Shown piece by piece: positions 16,185 through 24,201 of a DNA stretch of 34,517 bases (within the stretch, counting starts at the first letter, position 1; each line of letters opens with the position of its first letter). Below the pieces are notes generated by a model that worked only from the letters and a program-made list of their open reading frames with translations, searched no databases and was not told where the DNA came from. This stretch comes from Oscillospiraceae bacterium (lineage in GTDB: Bacteria; Bacillota; Clostridia; Oscillospirales; Oscillospiraceae): positions 1 through 34,517 of the forward strand of contig JAFXAQ010000052.1 of assembly GCA_017516925.1 (NCBI GenBank), written 5' to 3'. The translations under genes were made by a program, and so were the position numbers.

Positions 16185-17441
16185 TTAACCTCTTTTCGTC
16201 AGAACTTCATTTTCATATTTCTTCACAGTGTCAAACCACTGACCGTCGCCGGGAACACCGCATACACGGCAGTATTCCTCCCAGATTTCGCCGAAGGGCA
16301 TGGTCTTCAGCTCTTCCTGGCGTACCATCAGTTCGGTCCAGTTGTTTTCATTTTGCAGGGCGGTATAGTCCGGGGTCAGCAATGCCATCAAAAGGGCCTT
16401 CTGCACATTCCGGAAGCCGACGGTCCAGGCGCTGATACGGTTGATAGAGGCATCAAAGTAGTCAAGGGCAATCTTGACTGCGCCCTCCAGACCGCCGCAA
16501 CGGACGATTTCCTTGCAAAGCTCCTTGGTCTCGTCATCCAGGGCAACCACGTGGTCGGAGTCCCAGCGGATGCCACGGGTAATGTGCAGCGCAATTTCCG
16601 GGAAGAAGGCCAGCAGCGCGGGGATCTTGTCGGAAACCACTTCCGTGGGATGGTAGTGACCGTTATCCATCAGGGGAATGCACTTATCCTTGTTGGTGGC
16701 GGCATAGCTCAGGGTGAATTCCGCACTGCCGACAGTGTAGGATTCTACGCCGATACCGAAGACCTTAGACTCCACACAGGGCTTGACCTTGTTAAAGTCA
16801 AAGGGCTCAGACAAAATCTCGTCAATAGACTCTTTGTAGCGTACCCGGGGACCGATTCGGTCAGCAGGAATATCCTTGAAGCCGTCACCTGTCCAGATAT
16901 TCATAACACAGGGTTGACCCAATTCCTCAGCCAAATATGTGGAAATACGGATACAGGCCTTGCCGTGGTCAATCCAGAACTTCCGGGTTTCCTCGTTGGG
17001 GGAGGAGAGCGTCAGGGGGTCGCACTTGGGGTGGGAGAAGAAGGTGGGGTTGAAATCACAGCCCAGACCGCGCTCCTTGCAGAAGTCAACCCATTTCTTA
17101 AAATGCTTGGGCTCCAGCTTGTCCCGGTCCACCCAGCCACCGTTTTCTTCGTCAAAAATAGCGTAGCAGGCGTGGAGGTTCATTTTCTTGGTGCCGGGGC
17201 ACAGCTTCAGAACAAAATCCAGGTCTGCCATCAGCTCTTCCGGGGTACGGGCACGGCCGAGATAGTTGCCGGTGGTCTGAATGCCGCCGGTCAGGGGCTT
17301 GTTGGGGTCTGTGTCAAAGCCACGGACATCGTCGCCCTGCCAGCAGTGCAGCGCAACCGGAACATCCTTCAGCTTAGCGATAGCGGCATCGGTATCAATG
17401 CCCAGGGCAGCGTACTTTGCTTTTGCTTCTAAGTAACTCAT
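16185..17441 (-). CDS. rhaA: L-rhamnose isomerase
   Basis: A 418-residue metal-dependent isomerase, the same size as E. coli RhaA (419). Expected metal ligands are visible: Glu233 (GVESYTVGS), Asp259 and His262/264 (LMDNGHYHPTE), His286 (ALHITRG) and Asp294/Asp296 (RWDSDH). It converts L-rhamnose to L-rhamnulose using Mn or Co. It lies between rhaB (22 bases upstream) and the fused aldolase gene, matching the order of pathway steps. Confidence 0.97.
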   Translation of the reverse strand: MSYLEAKAKYAALGIDTDAAIAKLKDVPVALHCWQGDDVRGFDTDPNKPLTGGIQTTGNYLGRARTPEELMADLDFVLKLCPGTKKMNLHACYAIFDEENGGWVDRDKLEPKHFKKWVDFCKERGLGCDFNPTFFSHPKCDPLTLSSPNEETRKFWIDHGKACIRISTYLAEELGQPCVMNIWTGDGFKDIPADRIGPRVRYKESIDEILSEPFDFNKVKPCVESKVFGIGVESYTVGSAEFTLSYAATNKDKCIPLMDNGHYHPTEVVSDKIPALLAFFPEIALHITRGIRWDSDHVVALDDETKELCKEIVRCGGLEGAVKIALDYFDASINRISAWTVGFRNVQKALLMALLTPDYTALQNENNWTELMVRQEELKTMPFGEIWEEYCRVCGVPGDGQWFDTVKKYENEVLTKRG

Positions 17442-17463
17442 AATATATTCTCCTTATCATTAT

Positions 17464-18909
17464 TTAAGGTTGGATTACACGAATATCAAAGCTTTCGCGG
17501 ATGGTATCTCTTGCCTGCTGCAGGCTTTCAAAATCTCCGCCGACAATCATTTGCACCACAAGGTTACCAATGGCGGTGCCCTCTACAGGACCGGCATATA
17601 CCGGAAGTCCGGTTGCCTTTGCGGTTCTTGTATTCAGGTAGTTGTCCTGACAGCCGCCGCCCACAATGTTGATGCTGGTGTAGGTTTTGCCGGTGAGCTT
17701 TTGCAGGCTGGCGATTGCGTTTTTGTAGCAGTCGGACAGGCTGGTGTACACACACTGCATGATTTGCCCCACCGTTTCCGGCACAGGCTGACCTGTCCGT
17801 ACGCACTCTGCCTTCAAAGCCTCAATCATACTCTCAGGTGCCAGGAAGCACTCCCGGTTGACATCCACCCAGGCGGTGAAGTCCTGGCAAGCCTCTGCTT
17901 CTGCAATCAAATCCGGGAAGCTCCACTGCTTTTGGGCAGCAGTGCGTGCCTGCTTGCCCTGGACATAGTTGATGCCGTTTAATTCCCGGCGAATGGATTG
18001 AATCATCCAAAGACCCATAATGTTTTTCAGGTAACGGTACCGGTACCAGGCACCGCCCTCGTTAGTGAAATTCTGGAGGTAGCTTTCCTCTGTGGTAATG
18101 GCATTTTCATTTTCCACACCCAGCAGGCTCCAGGTGCCGGAGGACAGATACACAGCGTTTTCGTCCTTGGCAGGCACCGCCAAAAAGGCCGATCCGGTAT
18201 CGTGAGATGCCGGTAGAATGACTGTGGCATCAAAGCCCACAAGCGCCTGAATCTCTGGCAAAAGATTACCCAGCCGAGTACCGGGAACAGACGGCTCCAG
18301 GAAAATATCCAAAGGCAACCCCAGCTTAGTAAGAATTTCCTTGTCCCAGGACTTCTCGTGGGCATTTATCAGACTGGAGGTGGATGCCTCGGTGTATTCG
18401 TTACACTTTACACCGGTGAGCAGGAAGTGGAAATAATCCGGAATCATCAAAAAACATTTTGCTTTCTCCAATTGCTCCGGATGCTCCCGCTTCAAAGCCG
18501 TCAGCTGATAGATGGTATTAAACTGCTGATACTGGATACCGGCACGGGCATAGAGCTCCTTTGCCGGGATGATCCCATTCACCACATCCTGCATACCCTC
18601 GGTACGGCTGTCCCGATAAGCCACGGCATCGCCGATGACATTGTCGTTCTCGTCCAGCAGCACGAAGTCCACACCCCAGGTGTCAATGCCCACAGTGGTA
18701 GGGATTTTGCCTGCAGCCTTACAGGCCTTCAAGCCGCCGATAATGCCATTCCACAGGTTGTCCATATCCCAACAGTCGTGACCGTTTTTGTGGACCTGCA
18801 GGTTGTCAAACCGGAACATCTCCTCCAAAACCAGTTTGCCGTTTTCCAGGTGTCCCAGAATATGACGCCCGGAGGATGCGCCGATATCAATTGCCAGATA
18901 ATACTGCAA
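17464..18909 (-). CDS. rhaB: Rhamnulokinase
   Basis: A 481-residue FGGY-family sugar kinase. It opens with the phosphate-binding loop DIGASSGRHILG, and later shows IDTWGVDFVLLD and the ATP-domain motif NIVGGGCQDNYLN, as in RhaB. It phosphorylates L-rhamnulose on C1. The start is 15 bases downstream of the tandem aldolase gene, with an AAAAGGAGG-type site in the gap. Its function is fixed by the flanking rhaA and rhaEW genes. Confidence 0.96.
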   Translation of the reverse strand: MQYYLAIDIGASSGRHILGHLENGKLVLEEMFRFDNLQVHKNGHDCWDMDNLWNGIIGGLKACKAAGKIPTTVGIDTWGVDFVLLDENDNVIGDAVAYRDSRTEGMQDVVNGIIPAKELYARAGIQYQQFNTIYQLTALKREHPEQLEKAKCFLMIPDYFHFLLTGVKCNEYTEASTSSLINAHEKSWDKEILTKLGLPLDIFLEPSVPGTRLGNLLPEIQALVGFDATVILPASHDTGSAFLAVPAKDENAVYLSSGTWSLLGVENENAITTEESYLQNFTNEGGAWYRYRYLKNIMGLWMIQSIRRELNGINYVQGKQARTAAQKQWSFPDLIAEAEACQDFTAWVDVNRECFLAPESMIEALKAECVRTGQPVPETVGQIMQCVYTSLSDCYKNAIASLQKLTGKTYTSINIVGGGCQDNYLNTRTAKATGLPVYAGPVEGTAIGNLVVQMIVGGDFESLQQARDTIRESFDIRVIQP

Positions 18910-18924
18910 GTGAAAAACCTCCTT

Positions 18925-20217
18925 TTAATCCTTTAAATTGAAAGCAACCTTCAAGTCATTTACTTCCTCCTGGGTGATATGGACAATGCTGCCCAAGGCA
19001 CCGGAGTTTATAATGGAATGGGCGGTGGACTCCATAACCTCCAGCCGGTCAAAGGCCTGCAGGAGGGAAGCGCCGGTGACAATCACACATTCGTTGTTTA
19101 CCATTACAGCCGGAGAAACCTCGCTGAAGGCTTCTGCTGTTTCGTCCTGCTTGGTGTAGATTTCGCCATAGGGAAGCCGCTTGACATCCCGCAGCAGAAT
19201 GTAGCTTTCCGGGATGGTTCTGGGGTCAAATTTGGCATCCGTCACCGCAAAGGCCATGGCATTTACCGGATGCGCCAGCAGCACAGCCCGGATTTCCGGG
19301 TTTTTCTCATAGATTTTCTGGTGCAGGCTGACAGCCCGGGAGGGGGTTTTGCCCAGCTCTTTCATACCACCCTTTACCCGCACCAAATCCTGTTCCTCCA
19401 GATACGCTCTGTCCATACCGAAGGGGGTAATCAGGAAGCTGCCGTCAGAAAGCCGTACGGAGTATGTGCCGTGGGTGGCGGTAAACAGACCTTGCCGATA
19501 AGAACGGCGAATTAGGGTGATCATATCCCGACGTGCGGCCAGCTCCTCAGAGGAGTGGCTGTGGGGGATAAAATCATCCATTTTCAGGTGGGTGGTGGTT
19601 TCGGTAATCCGGAAAGCATCCTGAGCGAGGCGGTTTACCTTGCCGATGCGCTTGGCGATGATTTCCAGATTTGCAGAGTATTCCAATGTTTCAAACCGCT
19701 GGAATGCGGTGAACATATCCGGCGCGCCGATGCAAACACCGTGGTTTTCCAAAATCACAATGTCACCGCCGTCGGCGAAGCAGGCGCCGATATTCTCACC
19801 CAGCTGGTCGCTGCCGGGGACGGCATAGGTTGCCATCTCCACGCTGGTGCAGACCTTCCGCACTGAGGGCAGCAAATCCAGATCCGGCAGCTGCCGCACA
19901 ATGGAAAATGCTACCAATGCAGGAGGGTGCGCATGGAGCACAGCCCGCAAATCCGGGCGCATTTTGTAAACAGCTGCGTGGAAGGGGAACTCTGAGGAGG
20001 GACGGTGGGGTCCAACCGTTGTACCGTCCGGCTTGACGCAGATGATGTCCTGGCGGGTCAGGGTGCCCTTGTCCACACCGGCGGGGGTAATCCAGATGTT
20101 GCCGTCATCGTCAATGATAGATAAATTGCCTCCGGAGGTGGTTGTCATACCCTTGTCATAAATGCGCTGCATAAACATAACCAGTTGGTCCGCAGGGTGC
20201 ATATATTGAATGTTCAC
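18925..20217 (-). CDS. Tandem class II aldolase, second domain inactive
   Basis: A 430-residue protein made of two class II aldolase/adducin domains (about 1-215 and 220-430). Domain 1 has the full set: TSGGNLS, Glu76 (SSEFPFH), zinc ligands His95 and His97 (VLHAHP) and His159 (LENHG). In domain 2 the matching residues are Ala295 (SRAVSLH), Leu314 (VLLAHP; only His316 kept) and Glu376 (NNECV), so it cannot hold the catalytic zinc. It is the first gene of the rhamnose operon, although rhaEW already supplies an aldolase. It may act on a related ketose phosphate such as fuculose- or ribulose-phosphate. The start is GTG with AGGAGG six bases ahead. Confidence 0.88.
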   Translation of the reverse strand: MNIQYMHPADQLVMFMQRIYDKGMTTTSGGNLSIIDDDGNIWITPAGVDKGTLTRQDIICVKPDGTTVGPHRPSSEFPFHAAVYKMRPDLRAVLHAHPPALVAFSIVRQLPDLDLLPSVRKVCTSVEMATYAVPGSDQLGENIGACFADGGDIVILENHGVCIGAPDMFTAFQRFETLEYSANLEIIAKRIGKVNRLAQDAFRITETTTHLKMDDFIPHSHSSEELAARRDMITLIRRSYRQGLFTATHGTYSVRLSDGSFLITPFGMDRAYLEEQDLVRVKGGMKELGKTPSRAVSLHQKIYEKNPEIRAVLLAHPVNAMAFAVTDAKFDPRTIPESYILLRDVKRLPYGEIYTKQDETAEAFSEVSPAVMVNNECVIVTGASLLQAFDRLEVMESTAHSIINSGALGSIVHITQEEVNDLKVAFNLKD

Positions 20218-20253
20218 AAAAGGCCTCCTGTCAAATTAAATTTTACCACATTT

Positions 20254-20282
20254 AGTATAGCATAGAATTTTCCGGTACGCAA
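20254..20282 (-). promoter_or_regulatory. Predicted promoter of the rhamnose operon
   Basis: On the minus strand TTGCGT (20277-20282) and TATACT (20254-20259) are spaced by 17 bases. No regulator gene for rhamnose lies in the window. No clear catabolite-repression site was recognised. Confidence 0.55.
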
Positions 20283-20334
20283 GGCGTATTGTTCTGCAGT
20301 CTGAAGATTTTTCTCCGGTCTATAGTTCCCGGGG

Positions 20335-20363
20335 TTGTTTTCCTTGGCATTTTCTGTTATACT
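20335..20363 (+). promoter_or_regulatory. Predicted promoter of the surface protein gene
   Basis: TTGTTT (20335-20340) and TATACT (20358-20363) are spaced by 17 bases, about 35 bases before the ATG at 20398. Confidence 0.5.
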
Positions 20364-20397
20364 GTTGTCAATGCTGAAGAAAGCGAGAAAATAGTCT

Positions 20398-21800
20398 ATG
20401 AATGTAAAACGATTACTTGCTATTTTACTGGCGGCGGTTTTGCTGCTGGGTCTGCTGGCAGGAATTTTGCCCAATGTATCTGCTGCCGGGGTGTATACGG
20501 TCGGTTTGCAAACAGCATCCATCAAAATACCGTCTCGGCAGAAGCCGGAGAAGAGGTAGAGCTGTACGTATACCTTGCCAACAACCCGGGTGTTATCAGC
20601 GTCGGTGTTACGCTGAATTGTCCCAAGGGAATTTCTGTTGTCAAGGCGCAGGGCACCTTGCGCGTAAGTGGTTCTACCCCTGTCTGGCAGTTTTCTCAAA
20701 CCACAGCCACCAACCCCTATCTGGTTTGGGTGCTGATACCCAACAGACTTGTGACCGATAACGGCAATATCTGTAAAGTCACATTCTCTGTGTCAGATAC
20801 CCTGGCACCGGGAGATTATACCATCAAGCTGTCTGCCCCCGGGGATAAGAACCTGACGGCGAAAACCTCCGGCAGTGTCATAGATCCCAAAACCAACCAA
20901 AAAGTAACCGGCCTTACCACTGCCGATTTTACCGTTACGGTTAAGCCCTCCACCTGCCAGCACCAGTGGGGCGCCTGGGAGACGGAAAAGCAAGCAACCT
21001 GCGAAGAAGCGGGCAAGGAGGCCCGGCAGTGCGCAGCTTGCCAAAACACCCAGCAGCGGACGATTGATGCCACCGGACACCGTTTTACTGCCTGGACAAG
21101 CGTAAAAAAAGCAACCTGTACCCAAGAGGGGCAACAAAAACGCGCCTGCTCCAATGCGGGCTGCACCTATTCTGAAACCCAGAACCTTGCAGCCCTGGGT
21201 CACAGCTTTGGACAGTGGACTGTAGTCAAGGAAGCCACCTGCGTTGCAAAGGGTGAGAGAACAAAAACCTGCGCTACCTGTCAACAGAAGGTTACAGAAG
21301 CAATTGCTGAGACCGAACATAAATTTGAAGCGCCGAAAACCACCAAGGCGCCTACCTGTACCCAGCCGGGTGAGGAAACCGGCAAATGCAGCCTCTGCGG
21401 AAAAACCACCAAAAACGTCTTGCCTGCCTTGACTCACGATTTCGGTCAGCCGGAGGTTGTCCGGGAAGCAACTGCTGCAGTTCCCGGCCTGAAGCGGAGC
21501 AAATGTACCCGCTGTAATGCGGTTGAGGAAACAGAAATCCCCTGCACAACAGACCCCACCCAACAGACGGAGGCAGAAACAGAGCCTGTAACCCAGGCCC
21601 AAACAGAGGCCACTACGGAAGAAACGGTAGCTGCAACCCAGCCCAACCAGCCGCAACAGACGGAACCAACCGACAATAAGCAAGCCTTGTACTTGGTTAT
21701 CGGTGTGGCTGGCGCATTGCTGCTGGCTATCCTCATAACCGTGATTGTGATGCTGTCCACCGGCCACAAAAAGAAGGAAAATATCGAGGACTGGCTGTAA
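20398..21800 (+). pseudogene. Cohesin-like, Cys-repeat cell-surface protein, frameshifted after the signal peptide
   Basis: The ATG at 20398 starts a clear signal peptide (MNVKRLLAILLAAV..., cleavage near VSAAG). That frame ends at TAG 20557-20559 after 53 codons. The rest lies in the -1 frame from about 20528. One extra A in the run at 20524-20527 would join them seamlessly (SIK-NTVSAEAGEEV), giving 467 residues. The order is then a cohesin-like beta domain, five ~38-residue repeats with the pattern ATC-x-GxxxxxC-xx-C (the fifth has lost its first Cys), a Thr/Glu/Gln linker, a transmembrane helix and a Lys-rich tail. It would be anchored with its domains outside. The function is unknown, probably binding. 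Confidence 0.8.
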
Positions 21801-21852
21801 ACCATAGGACGCAGTGTTTGACTTAAAAAACATCCGTCCTTATCGCCAATAT

Positions 21853-21878
21853 GTAGGGGACAATGCCACATTGTCCCG
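21853..21878. repeat. Short palindromic element
   Basis: A stem gggacaatg/cattgtccc with a three-base loop is preceded by GTAG. It lies between the surface protein gene and the asnA terminator and may serve as a weak terminator for the former. The GTAGGGG-palindrome form resembles interspersed repeats of Clostridia, from memory only. Confidence 0.4.
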
Positions 21879-21885
21879 ATAAGAA

Positions 21886-21912
21886 AAGGCTTGACCAAAT
21901 TGGTCAAGCCTT
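21886..21912 (-). terminator. Terminator of asnA
   Basis: A perfect 12-base stem aaggcttgacca/tggtcaagcctt with a three-base loop, starting five bases past the asnA stop. On the minus strand it runs into TTCTT. Confidence 0.8.
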
Positions 21913-21916
21913 GCTT

Positions 21917-22924
21917 TTATAGAAGGGGAATATTGTTTTCTTTGCAAATCTGCAGGGTGTCCTCGTCCCACAGGCTGGTTTGCACCTCACCGATGTGGGC
22001 GCAACCAATGAGCAGCATACAAAGACGGCTTTGCCCAATGCCGCCGCCGATGGTCAGGGGCAGCTCGCCGTTTAAGAGCATTTTGTGGAAGGGAAGCTCC
22101 CGCCGGTCATCACAGCCGGCTTCTCGTAATTGCCGGTCCATAGCCGCCTGGTCTACACGAATGCCCATGGAGGAGATTTCAAAGGCGATGCCCTACAAGT
22201 CGTTCCAGAATATGATGTCGCCGTTTAAGGTCCAGTCATCGTAGTCCGGAGCACGGTTGCCGTGGGTCTTACCGGAGCGCAGCTTGTCGCCGATTTTCAT
22301 AATAAAGGCGGTTTTGTGCTCCTTTAAGTACAGGTGCTCCCGCTCCTCCGGTGTGTTCTCCGGATACATATCCTCCAGCTCCTGGCTGGTTACAAAGCTG
22401 ACCTCTCGCTTTAATTCCACCTTGATTTGGGGGAATTCCTTTTTCAGCGCCTCGCTGGCATCACAAATCACATCAACGATTGCCTGAACGGTCTGCTTCA
22501 AATAGTCTTCCGTTCTGTCTTCCTTGGAAATCATTCGCTCCCAGTCCCACTGGTCCACGTAAATAGAGTGAATATTATCCAAATCCTCATCACGGCGAAT
22601 GGCATTCATATCGGTGTACAAGCCCTCGTGCATGGCAAAACCGTACTTTTTCAGGGCAAGCCGTTTCCACTTTGCAAGAGAATGTACCACCTGCGCATAG
22701 TTGCCGATGGCAGGAATATCAAAAGCAACCGCCCGTTCCTTGCCGGTCAGGTCATCGTTCAGACCGGAAGTGGATGCCACAAACAAGGGGGCAGAAACCC
22801 GCAAAAGATGCAGATTCTGGGTAAACTCCCCTTGGAATATTTCTTTGGTCAGGGCGATGGCGCGCTGCAGCTCATAGCTGCTGAGCACCGGCTGATACCC
22901 CTGCGGAATAATTACTTTGTTCAT
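21917..22924 (-). pseudogene. asnA: Aspartate--ammonia ligase with internal in-frame TAG
   Basis: Reading from the ATG at 22924 (AGGAGGG six bases ahead) gives a 335-codon AsnA, close to the family's ~330. It would make asparagine from aspartate, ammonia and ATP. Codon 244 (22193-22195) is TAG. The same frame continues without gap: WNDL[18 protein letters not shown], where E. coli AsnA has [19 protein letters not shown]. The tail keeps [16 protein letters not shown], the ATP-binding end. The loss looks like a single change from TTG (Leu). The truncated 243-residue product would lack the C-terminal catalytic part. The rest of the gene shows no other damage, so the event is recent, suppressed, or a sequencing error. 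Confidence 0.85.
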
Positions 22925-22954
22925 AGAAATCCCTCCTGGGAAAAAGTTGCAATT

Positions 22955-22984
22955 AGTATACCACGGAACCACAGATAAAGTCAA
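22955..22984 (-). promoter_or_regulatory. Predicted promoter of asnA
   Basis: On the minus strand TTGACT (22979-22984) and TATACT (22955-22960) are spaced by 18 bases. The -35 box lies in the T-rich tail of the upstream terminator. Confidence 0.6.
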
Positions 22985-22986
22985 CA

Positions 22987-23017
22987 AATATCGCCCGGCT
23001 ATTTGCCGGGCGATATT
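22987..23017 (-). terminator. Terminator of the Hdr-Flx-Frd operon
   Basis: A perfect 13-base GC-rich stem aatatcgcccggc/gccgggcgatatt with a five-base loop, one base after the transporter stop codon. It is followed on the minus strand by TTGTTGACTTT. Confidence 0.85.
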
Positions 23018-23018
23018 G

Positions 23019-24182
23019 TTATCCAAAAATCAGGGGAATAAATTGACAGCACAAAACTACGAAAATCAGCGCTACAGGATAGGTGGCAGCATAAGCGGTG
23101 GCAACCGCCTCTGTTTTGGTCACTGCCATCAGTGTACCCAGGGCGGGGGTAGATGTCATACCGCCGCAGATAGAGCCAAGGGCGCTGAGTACGTCAATCT
23201 TGAATATGTGAACCGCCAAAATGTAGCCGATGACCATAGGCACCAGTGTCATTACCGCACCCCACAGGAACAGGGCAACACCCTGTTGAGCGAGGACATC
23301 CAGGAAGCCCTTACCGGCTTCGGTGCCTGCACCCATCAAAAACAGGGCAAGACCCACTTCCCGAACCACATTCAGTGTTTTTTTCGGCACATCAATGGCA
23401 ACAGGGCCTATATGGGCAAAGTGCCCGAATACCAGACCGGTGAGCAGGGGACCGCCGGAGGTACCCAGAGAGAATTCTGCGCCACCGGGCAGTGGGATGA
23501 CGATTTTGCCGATGAGAACACCCAGCACAGCCGCCACCGCAAAGGGCAGCAGACCAAACTCCTCCAGATGCTTGTATTCTTTCTTTTCTACAGGCTTGCC
23601 ATCAGCATCTGCCGTACAGGACAGGGCAGCCAAGCGCTCCCGTTCTGCAGCAACGTCGATTTTCAAAATCTTGGGAATCAACTGCACGAACAGCACCACG
23701 CCCACAACACCAAAGGGATAGGCGATGCCGTAACCCACAGAGGCGAGGTCGCTACCGGTTGCTTCAATGGCGGCTGCAAGACCGGGGGTGGAGGTCAGTG
23801 CGCCGGACATCATACCCACCGCCAAATCGGTCTCAATACCTGCCAGCTTCATAACCGCTACGCAGGTGGCGGCACCGGCAAGAATAATCACAAAGCCCAG
23901 TACCACATAGGAAATGGCGGATTTTTTAAAATTACGGAAGAAACCGGGTCCTGCAATAAAGCCCACAGCGGTAACAAAGCAGATAAGACCGATGTTCTTC
24001 AGTGCAGCAGGAACCAGCAGGTTAAAGTGACCGAACACCAGCGCAACAATCAAGATACCGGAGGTACCCAGATTCAGTCCCTTAATGGATATGCTGCCCA
24101 GCAAATAACCCAAGGCGGCAATGCAGAACACAATTACAATGTCGTTGGTGAAAACGTTCTTGAGAAAATCAAGAATTCCCAT
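23019..24182 (-). CDS. AspT/YidE/YbjL-family antiporter without RCK domains
   Basis: A 387-residue carrier made of two homologous membrane halves (about 1-180 and 210-387). Each carries the family signature: GMMSGALTSTPGLAAA in the first and GSICGGMTSTPALGTL in the second. Known members such as AspT (aspartate:alanine exchanger) are about 540-560 residues and hold two RCK_C domains in the central loop. Here the loop is only ~30 charged residues. It begins 19 bases after the frdA-like stop, ahead of a terminator, so it is the last gene of the redox operon. I infer transport of a dicarboxylate or aspartate linked to the reductase, perhaps succinate export; the substrate is not proven. Confidence 0.85.
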   Translation of the reverse strand: MGILDFLKNVFTNDIVIVFCIAALGYLLGSISIKGLNLGTSGILIVALVFGHFNLLVPAALKNIGLICFVTAVGFIAGPGFFRNFKKSAISYVVLGFVIILAGAATCVAVMKLAGIETDLAVGMMSGALTSTPGLAAAIEATGSDLASVGYGIAYPFGVVGVVLFVQLIPKILKIDVAAERERLAALSCTADADGKPVEKKEYKHLEEFGLLPFAVAAVLGVLIGKIVIPLPGGAEFSLGTSGGPLLTGLVFGHFAHIGPVAIDVPKKTLNVVREVGLALFLMGAGTEAGKGFLDVLAQQGVALFLWGAVMTLVPMVIGYILAVHIFKIDVLSALGSICGGMTSTPALGTLMAVTKTEAVATAYAATYPVALIFVVLCCQFIPLIFG

Positions 24183-24201
24183 ATCTTATTACACCTCTGC
24201 T

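Noticed and set aside
14432-17432. Two long plus-strand open frames (14432-16435 and 16077-17432)
   Set aside because: Both are antisense to rhaEW and rhaA, rich in Gly/His/Gln as expected from reverse-strand codon bias, and have no start signals.
20521-20560. Programmed -1 frameshift in the surface protein gene
   Set aside because: No X-XXY-YYZ slippery site or downstream pseudoknot is evident. An A-run length change explains the break fully.
22193-22195. Pyrrolysine or UAG recoding in asnA
   Set aside because: TAG also ends the intact lipoprotein gene, no Pyl genes are seen, and AsnA has no known functional need for a special residue there. A plain nonsense mutation or read error is simpler.
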